DNA of 64,000 nt. It comes from Methylotenera sp. Its GTDB lineage: Bacteria > Pseudomonadota > Gammaproteobacteria > Burkholderiales > Methylophilaceae. Positions 38,065-47,559 of the stretch are shown in pieces. The notes beneath the pieces were generated by a model. It did no database searches. It was not told where the DNA came from and saw only the letters and a list, made by a program, of their open reading frames with translations. Within the stretch, counting starts at the first letter, position 1. Each line of letters opens with the position of its first letter. Location of the stretch: NCBI GenBank assembly GCA_020622105.1, contig JAHRYP010000009.1, positions 487 through 64,486 of the forward strand. Reading direction: 5' to 3'. The position numbers and the translations under genes were made by a program.

Positions 38065-39522
38065 TTAGACTAATCCTTCATACACAGCCAGGTATTCCTG
38101 AGCGCTCTTGTCCCAGCTCAAGTTTTGTGACATGCCGGTTTTTTGAATCTGTAACCAGGTGTCTTTGTTATTCCTATACATCTCTACAGCACGCCTGATA
38201 CAAGCCATTAAACCATCAGCGCTCGCTTCAACCATCACAAAGCCGTTAGCGGTCTTGTTGGCAATGTGCGCATTATTACTGTCGATAACTGAATCAGCCA
38301 AGCCGCCAGTAGCATTGACGATAGGCGGTGTGCCGTAAGCCAGTCCGTAAAGCTGGTTTAGCCCGCATGGTTCAAAGCGTGAAGGCATAATAAACATGTC
38401 ACAGCCAGCCATGATCTGATGCGATAACGGCTCGTTATAGCCAATCGTTACGCTGACGCGCCCCGGGTTCTGAATGGCTATATTCTGAAACAATGCTTCG
38501 AGCCCCATTTCACCGCCACCAAGCAAGGCAAACTGGCAACCCTGATCTATCAAAGTCTGTAAATGCGGTACTAGCATGTCGAGACCTTTCTGGTGTGTTA
38601 GCCGGCTTACTACGCCCAGTAATGGTGCGGCTGCATCAACATTGAGCCCAAGGCTCTGCTGCAGGGCTGCCTTTACTTCTTGTTTACCAGCCAGATTTTG
38701 GCTGCTGTAATTTTTGATCAGGTATTTATCGTGTTCAGGATTCCACTCTTCTGTTTCGATGCCATTGAGAATACCTTTTATCTCATCGCTGCGTTGAGAT
38801 AAAAGTCCCTCAAGGCCAAAGCCAAAAGCTGCCGTTTGTATCTCGACTGCATAGCGTGGGCTCACTGTAGTGATCGCGTCTGCATAAAAAATACCGGCTT
38901 TCAGAAACGATAGCTGGCCGTGGTATTCAAATCCTTCGATCGAGAAGCCTGCGCTTGGTAAACCAAGTGATACTACCCAGTGTGGCGCGTAGCTGCCCTG
39001 AAAAGCCATATTGTGCAGACTGATAATGGATTTTGCACGGCTATGTTCGGTTAGCTTCATGTAAGCTGGTGCCAGTCCTGTCTGCCAGTCGTTACAATGT
39101 ACAATATCCGGATGCCAGTCTGTAATAGGGGAGTGTTCGCTAGCTAGAATAGAAGCAACCTTTGACAGCACGCCAAAACGTACCGGGTTATCTTGCCATT
39201 CCAGCCCATTAGGATCTGCATATGGACCGCCATTACGTTCATATAGTGCCGCTGATTTGATTACAATGACTTTTACCTTGGTTTCTTTAATGATACCGAG
39301 TAAAAGTTCAGCATGGTCGATATGCGGTAAATGGTGAAGAGTGCCTATAGACTTCAGGTCTGCCAGCTGATTCAAAACTGCCGGATAACCGGGTATCAAG
39401 ATGCGAATATCAACACCTAATCGCTGAAGTGCATTAGGTAATGAACCGCTGACATCTGCCAGTCCTCCGGTTTTAATCAGAGGAAAAACTTCTGAACTGA
39501 CAAATAATACTTTCATTGGCAT
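38065..39522 (-). CDS. glgA: glycogen synthase (ADP-glucose type)
   Basis: Extends alpha-1,4-glucan from ADP-glucose. About 485 aa. The GT5 N-terminus MKVLFVSSEVFPLIKTGGLA contains the ADP-glucose site KTGGLADV; HNMAFQG follows near 190; the C-terminal half has LTHQKGLDML and PSRFEPCGLNQLYGLAYGTPP with the catalytic Glu. Starts at 39522 and 39516 are both plausible; upstream Met at 39561 is not. No other glycogen genes are in the window, so storage and priming functions lie elsewhere. Confidence 0.95.
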   Translation of the reverse strand: MPMKVLFVSSEVFPLIKTGGLADVSGSLPNALQRLGVDIRILIPGYPAVLNQLADLKSIGTLHHLPHIDHAELLLGIIKETKVKVIVIKSAALYERNGGPYADPNGLEWQDNPVRFGVLSKVASILASEHSPITDWHPDIVHCNDWQTGLAPAYMKLTEHSRAKSIISLHNMAFQGSYAPHWVVSLGLPSAGFSIEGFEYHGQLSFLKAGIFYADAITTVSPRYAVEIQTAAFGFGLEGLLSQRSDEIKGILNGIETEEWNPEHDKYLIKNYSSQNLAGKQEVKAALQQSLGLNVDAAAPLLGVVSRLTHQKGLDMLVPHLQTLIDQGCQFALLGGGEMGLEALFQNIAIQNPGRVSVTIGYNEPLSHQIMAGCDMFIMPSRFEPCGLNQLYGLAYGTPPIVNATGGLADSVIDSNNAHIANKTANGFVMVEASADGLMACIRRAVEMYRNNKDTWLQIQKTGMSQNLSWDKSAQEYLAVYEGLV

Positions 39523-39610
39523 GATTTTCTCGCTAAAGTTCTGTGATGACTGTAAACACACGGTTGGCGTCTGTAATTCTACTACACGAACATAATGGTG
39601 CGGCTATAAG

Positions 39611-40006
39611 ATGAATCCAGTGATAAATTTTACAAATATGCTGGCAATTGGTGCTGGCGCGGCATTAGGTGCCTGGTCGAGATGGGGGCTTGGTTTGGCC
39701 TTGAATACGATATTGCCCAATTTTCCTCTGGGTACACTTATAGCAAATCTAATCGGCGGCCTGTTGATGGGAGTTGCAATGGGACTAATCGGAATCGGTA
39801 GCCTGGATAGTGCCAGCTTGCGATTGTTTGTTACCACTGGCTTCCTAGGGGGGCTGACAACATTCTCGGCATTTACCGGTGAAAGTCTGGCGCTGCTACA
39901 TAAGCAGGAGTATGTGCTGGCAACGCTACATACCTGCAGCCATGTGTTTGGCGCATTGCTTATGGCAGCAGCAGGTGTGGCCTTTATTCAGTATTTAAAA
40001 CATTAA
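39611..40006 (+). CDS. crcB: fluoride channel CrcB/Fluc
   Basis: 131 aa with four membrane helices, a dual-topology fluoride exporter. Signature segments are GAGAALGAWSRWGLGLAL, LGTLIANLIGGLLMG and the family core TTGFLGGLTTFSAFTGESL with the conserved Thr-Thr-Phe-Ser. A fluoride riboswitch is often found upstream of crcB, but none could be recognised before 39611. Diverges from glgA with an 88-bp gap. Confidence 0.94.
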   Translation: MNPVINFTNMLAIGAGAALGAWSRWGLGLALNTILPNFPLGTLIANLIGGLLMGVAMGLIGIGSLDSASLRLFVTTGFLGGLTTFSAFTGESLALLHKQEYVLATLHTCSHVFGALLMAAAGVAFIQYLKH

Positions 40007-40078
40007 ATCTCAGACTCAGGAATTTTATTGCGTATCTTTAGTCTAGTGTTCTATGCAATGAAAATTTAGTGAGTAAAT

Positions 40079-40638
40079 ATGAATACATTTCAAAAAGTAT
40101 TAAATCTGAGTCAAAAAATTGTTTTATCAACTATTTTATTAACGGTGACGCAAATGGCAAATGCAGCGTGTTCAGAGCTCTACAATCATCAGTTTACCAC
40201 TCTGCAGGGCAATAAAATAAATCTGTGTGACTATCAGGATAAACCAATTCTGGTGGTGAATACAGCAAGTAAATGTGGTTTTACACCACAGTTTGAGTCT
40301 CTGGAAGGACTTTATAGCAAACATAAAGATAAGGGACTGCTGGTGATTGGTTTTCCATCCAATGACTTCAGGCAAGAGCTCAGTGATGACAAACAAATTG
40401 GTGACTTCTGTAAACAGACTTATGCAGTCAAGTTTCCGATGATTACCAAAACTTCTGTAAGTGGTGCTAATGCAAACCCTTTTTATAAACAGCTCGCAGC
40501 TAAAACCGGCCAAGCGCCTAGCTGGAACTTCTTTAAATATGTGATTCGCCTGGCGGTAAAGAAGTATATGCTTACACCAGTGATGTAAAGCCTGATGCTG
40601 CCGAGATTATGGGTAAAATAAAACCCGCTTTGAAGTAG
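40079..40638 (+). CDS. glutathione peroxidase, exported, frameshifted near 40548
   Basis: N-terminal signal peptide (about residues 15-31, ending ANA) precedes a peroxidase domain with VNTASKCGFTPQFESLEGLY, where Cys is the reactive residue, FPSNDFRQEL and the tryptophan motif WNFFKY. After KYVIR the frame leads to an early stop at 40588. One inserted base near 40545-40555 gives GKEVYAYTSDVKPDAAEIMG in another frame, ending at 40636-40638, exactly as the family C-terminus. Location is periplasm. The break is best read as a single-base deletion in the data. Confidence 0.88.
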
Positions 40639-40656
40639 ATTTATTAAGGCATTAAA

Positions 40657-40691
40657 CATAAAAAAAGGAACCTGGAGTTCCTTTTTTTATG
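40657..40691. terminator. bidirectional rho-independent terminator
   Basis: A perfect 15-bp stem (CATAAAAAAAGGAAC and its inverse) with a 5-nt loop and flanking A7/T7 tracts. It separates the convergent peroxidase and ppsR genes and serves both. Confidence 0.93.
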
Positions 40692-40710
40692 TTTGCTGAT
40701 GAGGTTTAAT

Positions 40711-41538
40711 TCAGGCAGTGCCGTTTTGTTTTTTGCTTGGATGTCGAATTTTTTCGATGATAATGGCAGAAAGTTCTTCAACTGAGCGGCTGGTTGAATC
40801 TGCCCATGTAATGCCGGCATTGCGCATCAGGTCTTCAGCTGTAGCGATTTCTTTGCGACAGTTATCCAGAGAAGCATAAAAGCTGCCTGATCTACGTTCG
40901 TTGCGTACCGCATGCAGACGTTCTGGCTTGATGGTTAAGCCAAAAATTTTATCCAAGTGCTTGTTGAGTACTTCAGGCAAGTGGCCGCGCTCAAAGTCTT
41001 CAGGTATCAACGGATAGTTAGCAGCCTTAACGCCAAATTGCATCGCCAAGTAAACGCTGGTTGGTGTCTTGCCGCAGCGGGAAACCCCTATGAGTATCAC
41101 TTCGGCCTGTTCCAGGCCATTGTTGGTCATGCCATCATCGTGATTCAGTGTGAAATTGACGGCTTCCATACGATCGTTATAGCTGCTGCCCATGACGCTG
41201 TGCGCAATACCTGCCCCGGTCAGCGGCGGTTGCTCGAGTTCAACACCAAGTGGATCAATGAATGTAGTGAACAGGTCGATAAAGTAGGCGTTAGACTGCT
41301 TGATCATGTTACGCAGGTTTAAGTCACCTAAGGACATAATCACAACCGGACGGCCGCCATCTTTCTTTTCGGCGCTTGCTATTGCTTCCTGCGCCAGTTT
41401 GATTTTTTCCGGCGTATTGGTAAACGGCAGGCGCTCTTGGGTAAAGTGCGTGTTTGGAAAGTGCTCCAGCAATTTACCCAAAGATCCTGCCGTAATACCA
41501 GTGCCGTCAGAAATAAAGAACGCGGTACGGTTTATCAT
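40711..41538 (-). CDS. ppsR: PEP synthase regulatory kinase/pyrophosphorylase
   Basis: 275 aa DUF299 protein that inactivates and reactivates PEP synthase by ADP-dependent phosphorylation and phosphate-dependent dephosphorylation. It shows MINRTAFFISDGTGITAGSL and the P-loop IGVSRCGKTPTSVYLA near residue 152. It is 57 bp downstream of ppsA on the same strand, so the enzyme and its regulator share transcription here; in many relatives the two are divergent. Confidence 0.94.
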   Translation of the reverse strand: MINRTAFFISDGTGITAGSLGKLLEHFPNTHFTQERLPFTNTPEKIKLAQEAIASAEKKDGGRPVVIMSLGDLNLRNMIKQSNAYFIDLFTTFIDPLGVELEQPPLTGAGIAHSVMGSSYNDRMEAVNFTLNHDDGMTNNGLEQAEVILIGVSRCGKTPTSVYLAMQFGVKAANYPLIPEDFERGHLPEVLNKHLDKIFGLTIKPERLHAVRNERRSGSFYASLDNCRKEIATAEDLMRNAGITWADSTSRSVEELSAIIIEKIRHPSKKQNGTA

Positions 41539-41595
41539 GTGCTGCTATCCAGTCTGGTGGTGTCCAAGTGATGCAATGGTTGAGCAAATCAAAGA

Positions 41596-43969
41596 CTATT
41601 TTTTAGTCAGTCTCTGCCATGTAGCAACCACCGTGTCTGGATTCAGTGATACTGATTGAATACCTTCAGCAACCAGCCATTCAGCAAAATCTTCATGGTC
41701 TGATGGGCCTTGACCGCAGATACCTACATATTTACCAAGACGGTTACAGGTGCTGATTGCCATTCTGAGCAATACTTTTACTGCATCGTTACGCTCATCA
41801 AAGCCGTCAGCCAGAATACCTGAGTCACGGTCCATGCCTAATGTCAGCTGCGTCAGGTCGTTAGAGCCGATTGAGAAGCCATCGAAGTACTCAAGGAACT
41901 GTTCCGCCAGCAATGCGTTAGATGGAATCTCGCACATCATAATCAGGCGCAAGCCGTTTTCGCCACGTTTGAGACCGTTAGCCGCCATGATTTCTGTTAC
42001 CGCTTTAGCTTCATCCAGAGTACGTACGAAAGGCAGCATCAGTTCAACGTTGATCAGGCCCATTTCATCGCGTACTTTTTTCATGGCTGCACATTCCATG
42101 GCAAAGCACTCTTTAAAATCTTCTGCCATATAACGCGCTGCACCACGGAAACCGATCATCGGGTTTTCTTCATCTGGCTCGTAGATCTCGCCGCCAACCA
42201 GTTTTTTGTACTCTGCTAGACTTGAAGTCTGAAGTACGTACGATGACTGGTTTTGGATAAAACGCAGCAGCAATCGTAGCTACGCCTTCAGCAACTTTAT
42301 CAATATAGAATTGCTTAGGTGATGAATAGCCACGTGCACGGTTCTTAATAATAGTCTGCACAGCAGATGGCATTGCATCTACATTCAAGATGGCTTTCGG
42401 GTGGATGCCAACCATGTTGTTGATCACGAATTCCAGACGTGCCAAGCCAACGCCGTCGTTTGGTGTTTGTGCAAAGCTGAACGCCATATCCGGGTTACCC
42501 ACGTTCATCATGATTTTGCATGGTGGTTTGCTCAAGGCAGCTGTAGCTTGAGTGTTAACCTCATATTCAATCGCGCCGTGGTAAACAAAGCCTGATTCAC
42601 CTTCAGCACAAGATACAGTAACAATTTCGCCTTCACGCAATACATCAGTTGCATTCACTGCGCCCACGATTGCAGGAATACCTAACTCCCGCGCGATAAT
42701 CGCAGCATGACAGGTACGGCCGCCGCGGTTCGTTACCAAAGCACTGGCGCGTTTCATCACCGGTTCCCAGTTAGGGTCTGTCATATCCGCTACGAGAACG
42801 TCACCTGGCTGTACCAGATGCATATCCGCCGGATCCAGTACGATACGTACTGGGCCTACGCCCACTTTTTGCGTTACCGCACGGCCCACTACTAATGGTT
42901 TTTCGCTGTGTTTGTTGAGTTTGAATGTTTCAGTAATATTGTTTGCTGCTTGTTGTGACTTAACTGTTTCCGGGCGTGCCTGCAGAATGTACAACTTATT
43001 ATCAATACCGTTTTTGCCCCATTCGATATCCATTGGACAGCCATAATGGGCTTCAATCTGCATTGCATAACGTGCCAGTTCTAAAACGTCTGCGTCTGAC
43101 AGTGAGTAACGGTCACTCTCTAATGGATCAACATCAACGGTTTGCGTACTTTTACCTGCGCGTGTTGCATCGCTGAATATCATTTTAATGAGTTTTGAAC
43201 CCATGGTACGGCGCACGATAGAAGGCTTGCCTTGCGCCAGAGTCGGTTTATGTACGTAGAACTCGTCAGGGTTCACTGCACCTTGCACTACAGTTTCACC
43301 CAGACCGTATGATGAAGTGATAAATACTACATCTTTAAAGCCTGATTCAGTATCAATAGTGAACATAACACCAGCACAGCCGATATCGCTGCGTACCATT
43401 TGCTGAACACCGGCTGAAAGTGCTACATCAGCGTGTACAAAGCCTTTATGTACACGATATGAAATCGCGCGGTCGTTATAAAGAGATGCGAATACTTCTT
43501 TGATCGCGTGCAGGATATTGTCTAAACCATGGATGTTCAGGAAAGATTCCTGTTGGCCCGCAAATGAAGCGTCCGGTAAGTCTTCAGCAGTTGCTGATGA
43601 GCGTACTGCGAATGTCGCATCTTTACCTGATTTTGCAATCAGAATTTCATAATTTTCTTTAATCGCTTTATCTAAAGCTGGTGGAAACGGCGCTTCCATA
43701 ATCCATTCGCGCACTTTTTTACCGCAAATGGCCAATGCTTGTGTGTCATCTATGTTTAAGTTATCTAACTCAGCATTGATTTTGTCGTCAAGGCCGTTTT
43801 GAGCCAGAAATTCACGGTATGCATCTGCTGTAGTCGCAAACCCGGTTGGGACGCGCACACCTTTTGCGGATAGCTGTGAAATCATTTCGCCTAAGGAAGC
43901 ATTTTTACCTCCGACTGAAGGTACATCTATATTGCGAAGGTTTTCAAATGGAATAACGTGGGCTGACAT
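41596..43969 (-). CDS. ppsA: phosphoenolpyruvate synthase, frameshifted near 42214
   Basis: Makes PEP from pyruvate with ATP, for gluconeogenesis. The N-terminal nucleotide-binding domain has [10 protein letters not shown] at 20-29 and [20 protein letters not shown] near 120-140. The central mobile domain carries phosphoryl His in [15 protein letters not shown] near 410-425. The PEP-binding part continues through [13 protein letters not shown], where the frame breaks. Removing one base (T on the plus strand at about 42214) joins this to [19 protein letters not shown] and the rest, ending at 41596 with [19 protein letters not shown]. The combined length of about 790 is normal. A data indel is likely. 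Confidence 0.92.
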
Positions 43970-44352
43970 GATAGTTCCTTAGATGTTCAAACAAGTAATT
44001 GATTAATTCTTTTAGTCCGCTTTTGGCAAGCATATTGCAGCAAACATGTGAAATATGCGTTTGGAAAAGGGTGATTAAATAGTTAGTTATTATTAGTTAG
44101 GTCTTATTTTGCCTAATTATCCCGAGGTTGTCACCTGATAATGCTTAGATTAAATAAATCTTTTAAGTAAACGTTGAAAATTGATTAAATTATTCTTTTG
44201 CCTTGATGCTTGCGATATATGAAAATAACTGACTGTCAGCTAAAATATAGTTGCATAACAGGAAACAACACTTACAATGATGCAACAATTAATCATGCAA
44301 CACTTCAAATTTTATAATATGCCTGTCTGGCCACTTCGGCAATTGGAAAAGC
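43970..44352. other. intergenic region, 383 bp, before the H4MPT island
   Basis: AT-rich gap between ppsA and mptG, which diverge. It should hold promoters for both. The only candidate I can name is TATAAT at 44313-44318, with a weak TTAATC (44289-44294) 18 bp upstream, 34 bp before mptG. No regulatory motif or small gene is recognised in the rest. Confidence 0.5.
44289..44318 (+). promoter_or_regulatory. weak candidate sigma70 promoter for mptG operon
   Basis: A perfect -10 TATAAT (44313-44318) with a poor -35 (TTAATC, 18-bp spacing). It is 34 bp before the mptG ATG. The -10 alone is common in AT-rich DNA. Confidence 0.3.
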
Positions 44353-45333
44353 ATGACTGCTAGCATACAAGTGCGCACTAGCGGACGTTTACATATGGGC
44401 TTTTTCGATCTGCACGGCGGCTTGGGGCGAAAATTCGGCAGCATAGGATTAAGCTTGGCTGAGCCTGCATTGCTTATTGAAGCGCAGGCTTCTAAACATC
44501 TGAATGTTACAGGCGAAGCATCAGTGCCGGGTACAGTGCTTGCAAAAGCTTCTGCTATTGCACAGCAATTGGCTACAAAACTGGACTTGGCTGGGGCGCT
44601 TGACCTTCATATCAGTGAGCATATCCCTGAACACGCGGGATTAGGCTCGGGGACACAGATTGCCCTCGCGGTAGGTTCGGCTATCAGCAATTTATATCAT
44701 CTAGATTTAAATGCGCGCAAAATCGCGGAGCTCTCCGGGCGCGGCAGACGTTCCGGTATCGGCATTGCTGCGTTCGATCATGGCGGATTGTTAATTGATG
44801 GCGGGCGGGGTATTGCGGCTGATGCTAATGCAGTGCCGCCTTTGCTCGCAAGATATCATTTTCCCGAAGAGTGGGCGATATTACTGATTTTTGATGCAAC
44901 GCAGCCAGGTATTCATGGCGAGGAGGAAAAACTGGGCTTTAATCAGCTCCCGGTTTTCCCTGAGAGTCTGGCGGCGCATTTATGCCGACATGTGCTGATG
45001 CAGGCAATGCCTGCCATTGTCGAAAAAGATTTAACGGCATTCGGACATTCCATACAAGTATTGCAGCAGCATGTGGGTGATTACTTCGCTCCGGTACAAG
45101 GCGGCCGTTACGCTAGTAAACTGGTAGGTGATGTGCTGCATTATCTGCAGCAAGCAGGAGTTGCCTGTTTTGGACAAAGTTCCTGGGGGCCAACTGGTTT
45201 TGCGATATTTGAAAACAGCACTACTGCGGAACAATATGTGCAGCAATTAAAAATTAAATTTACTGATCAAGCCTTGTCCTGGAGAGTCTGCAAGGCCAAT
45301 AATCAAGGTGCAGAAATTAACGTGCAGGGGTAA
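44353..45333 (+). CDS. mptG: beta-ribofuranosylaminobenzene 5'-phosphate synthase
   Basis: Condenses 4-aminobenzoate with phosphoribosyl pyrophosphate, releasing CO2, the first committed step to H4MPT. 326 aa, GHMP-kinase-like fold. It shows VRTSGRLHMGFFDLHGGLGR, SIGLSLAEP, the GHMP phosphate loop PEHAGLGSGTQIALAVG near residue 96, SGIGIAAFDHGGLLIDGGRG and the C-terminal GQSSWGPTGFAI. This is one of the clearest markers of H4MPT synthesis in bacteria. The aminobenzoate supplier pabB lies 13 kb downstream in the same island. GAAAAGC precedes the ATG. Confidence 0.95.
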   Translation: MTASIQVRTSGRLHMGFFDLHGGLGRKFGSIGLSLAEPALLIEAQASKHLNVTGEASVPGTVLAKASAIAQQLATKLDLAGALDLHISEHIPEHAGLGSGTQIALAVGSAISNLYHLDLNARKIAELSGRGRRSGIGIAAFDHGGLLIDGGRGIAADANAVPPLLARYHFPEEWAILLIFDATQPGIHGEEEKLGFNQLPVFPESLAAHLCRHVLMQAMPAIVEKDLTAFGHSIQVLQQHVGDYFAPVQGGRYASKLVGDVLHYLQQAGVACFGQSSWGPTGFAIFENSTTAEQYVQQLKIKFTDQALSWRVCKANNQGAEINVQG

Positions 45334-45363
45334 GGGCACAGATTTAAAGTTTCAGGTTTTATA

Positions 45364-45396
45364 GTCTGTACTTAATGGCTCGGCACTAAGTCAGAC
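45364..45396 (+). promoter_or_regulatory. hairpin in the mtdB leader
   Basis: GTCTG-ACTTA and TAAGT-CAGAC pair across a 12-nt loop, with one bulged T at 45369. No T-tract follows. It lies 36 bp before mtdB and may be an mRNA processing or stabilising element. Confidence 0.45.
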
Positions 45397-45431
45397 AGGT
45401 TTTAAATTAAATAAATTTTAAGGTTGTTATC

Positions 45432-46343
45432 ATGGAAAAACCCAGCATTTTGCATTTGTTTACGGCAGCTAAAAATGCCAGCCCATTTGATGTCAATATG
45501 GCTTTTGACGCGGGTTTCGATAAAATTATGCCGTACACTAATGTCGAATTGTCTGAAGTGGCAGGGCTGACGCAGGATGCGATCTTTTCGCGTAGCCCGT
45601 CAGGTGTAAAACGTGAAGGTGTTTTTATTGGGGGGCGTGATATAGACCTCGCCATGCAGATGCTTCACGCTGCCAAGAATGCTATGTTTGCTCCATTTGC
45701 CTGCTCTGTATTCGCTGATCCTTCCGGAGCATTCACAACTGCTGCTGCAATGATAGCTAAGGTAGAAGCACACCTTAAAGCTAAGTTTGGTGAAGATTTA
45801 AACGGCAAAACACTGAGTGTGTTTGGCGCCACAGGGCCGGTAGGCGGCTGCGCTGCGATTATAGCTGCAAAACAGGGTGCAAATGTGCAATTGGTTGCGC
45901 ACAATTCGCTTGCAAGAGTCGAAGCAAAAGCTCAGCTCTGGAATAGTGAGTATCAAATTAATCTACAAATAGTTGATGGCAGCACAGATGCGAAAAAATC
46001 TGACGTTCTGGCACAAGCCGAAATTGTCATCTGTGCTGCTGCAGCTGGAGTGCAGGTGATTAGCCTCGAGCAGTTAACACAGGCCAAACGCCTGAAAATC
46101 GTCGCAGATGTAAATGCAGTTGCACCTAATGGTGTACAAGGGGTGGATGTTAGCCATGACGGCGTGCAGGTTGCCAGTACCAATATTTATGGCATCGGTG
46201 CACTTGCGATCGGTCAGCTCAAATATGCAACCCAGCATCAGTTGTTAAAACAAATGCTGCCGCAAGATCAGGAAAAGCCTAAATATCTAGACTTTATGGC
46301 AGCATTCAATCTGGCACGCGAATTATCAAAAAATCAATACTGA
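45432..46343 (+). CDS. mtdB: NAD(P)-dependent methylene-H4MPT dehydrogenase
   Basis: Oxidises methylene-H4MPT to methenyl-H4MPT, the first oxidation step for formaldehyde in the H4MPT pathway. 303 aa. It opens MEKPSILHLFTAAKNASPFD, near-identical in pattern to known MtdB, with SPFDVNMAFDAGFDKIMPYT and the Rossmann loop GATGPVGGCAAI near residue 134. The long N-terminal methylene-binding part and this loop separate it from FolD. It follows mptG by 98 bp and overlaps the likely start of the next gene by 22 nt. Confidence 0.95.
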   Translation: MEKPSILHLFTAAKNASPFDVNMAFDAGFDKIMPYTNVELSEVAGLTQDAIFSRSPSGVKREGVFIGGRDIDLAMQMLHAAKNAMFAPFACSVFADPSGAFTTAAAMIAKVEAHLKAKFGEDLNGKTLSVFGATGPVGGCAAIIAAKQGANVQLVAHNSLARVEAKAQLWNSEYQINLQIVDGSTDAKKSDVLAQAEIVICAAAAGVQVISLEQLTQAKRLKIVADVNAVAPNGVQGVDVSHDGVQVASTNIYGIGALAIGQLKYATQHQLLKQMLPQDQEKPKYLDFMAAFNLARELSKNQY

Positions 46344-47525
46344 TAATAGCACTATCGGCACGTCCGTTTGTTGAGGCTGCAGTTAAAGCTGGTTACGCCA
46401 TATTCGCAATAGATGCATTCGCTGATGCACAGACTGTAGCTTTGGCTGACAAGGCTATAACGGTTGCGTATGGCAGGCGGGGCTTTGATGCGGATGGGGT
46501 GTTGGCCGCTGTTGATACGCTGAACTTAAGCCAGTTTGCCGGATTTGTTTATGGCAGTGGTTTTGAGGCGCAGCCGGAGTTACTAGTCAAACTAGCTGCA
46601 AAGTTACCCCTGATCGGCAATTGTCCCGACACTGTTGCAGCCGTTAAAACCCCAGCTGTTTTTTTTGCAGCATTACAGCAGCTGAATATTAATCATCCCG
46701 GCGTGTGTTATGCATATTCTGAAACGCATGCAAACGATTATCTGATCAAGTTCGCCGGAGGTAGTGGCGGCATGCATATACGTTCATCTAACTCGCACGC
46801 CTGTTTGCTTGCGGAGGATTATTACCAGCAGAAAATTAATGGGCGGCCGGTGTCATTGTTATTTTTCGCTGATAAGCATCATATTGAAGTGATTGGTTTT
46901 AATGAGCAGTGGTTGAGTCCATCAGTGGTTGCTCCATTCCGTTATGGCGGGGCTGTAAGCAATGCGGAATTCTCGCCCAGTGTTCAGCAGCAGTTGATTA
47001 ATGCCGCGCAAAAATTGACCAGAATTTGGTTTGCTGGGTCTTAATAGTCTGGATGCAATTGTGGATGAGACTGCCAATCCAGCCTGGGCGGATGGTCAGG
47101 TGTTTGTTCTGGAAATCAACCCCAGGTTAAGTGCAACGTTCGATTTATATAGCTGTGCCAAACGCAACCTATTTAAGCGGCACGTTGACGTTTGTTTAAA
47201 TCAATATGGCTTGAATCAAAATGCAGCCTATCAATTGGATCTAAAGTGCAAAGCGCATGCAATCGTTTATGCTGCGGAACAAATAGCATTGTCAGCGCCT
47301 GTGCTGTGGCCGGACTGGGTCATAGATACTCCACAGTTGAGTGAAAAGATACTCAGGATATCTAACGGCGAGCCTGTTTGTACGGTGCTTGCCTATGCTG
47401 ATAGTGCAGAAGCTGCAAAAAAAATAGCGCAGAGTAGAGTTGAAATAATACAAAATTTATTACAATCACTTAATCAAGATTGTTGCACGGATGACTGCGT
47501 TAATATATCCGTGTACATCCACTAA
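46322..47525 (+). CDS. ATP-grasp protein of the H4MPT cluster, frameshifted near 47024
   Basis: The gene between mtdB and mch matches the ATP-grasp ORF in this position in other methylotrophs (called orf5 in Methylobacterium, from memory). It has an N-terminal IIALSARPFVEAAVKAGYA, an ATP-grasp middle (KFAGGSGGMHIRSS, GRPVSLLFFADKH) and the metal-binding FVLEINPRLSATFDLY. Frame 46322-47040 ends at TRIWFAGS*, while the next frame reads FGLLGLNSLDAIVDE; one base removed at about 47022 rejoins them. No ATG begins the conserved N-terminus: ATT at 46322 or a misread base would start IKKSILIIALS. The ligated substrate is unknown; H4MPT or methylofuran side chains are likely. Confidence 0.85.
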
Positions 47526-47559
47526 TTAAAAAAATTTGGCAGCAAATAAAAGGATAACA

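Noticed and set aside
39540..39610. fluoride riboswitch before crcB
   Set aside because: The conserved GGCGATGG-type start and pseudoknot could not be found in the 88-bp gap.
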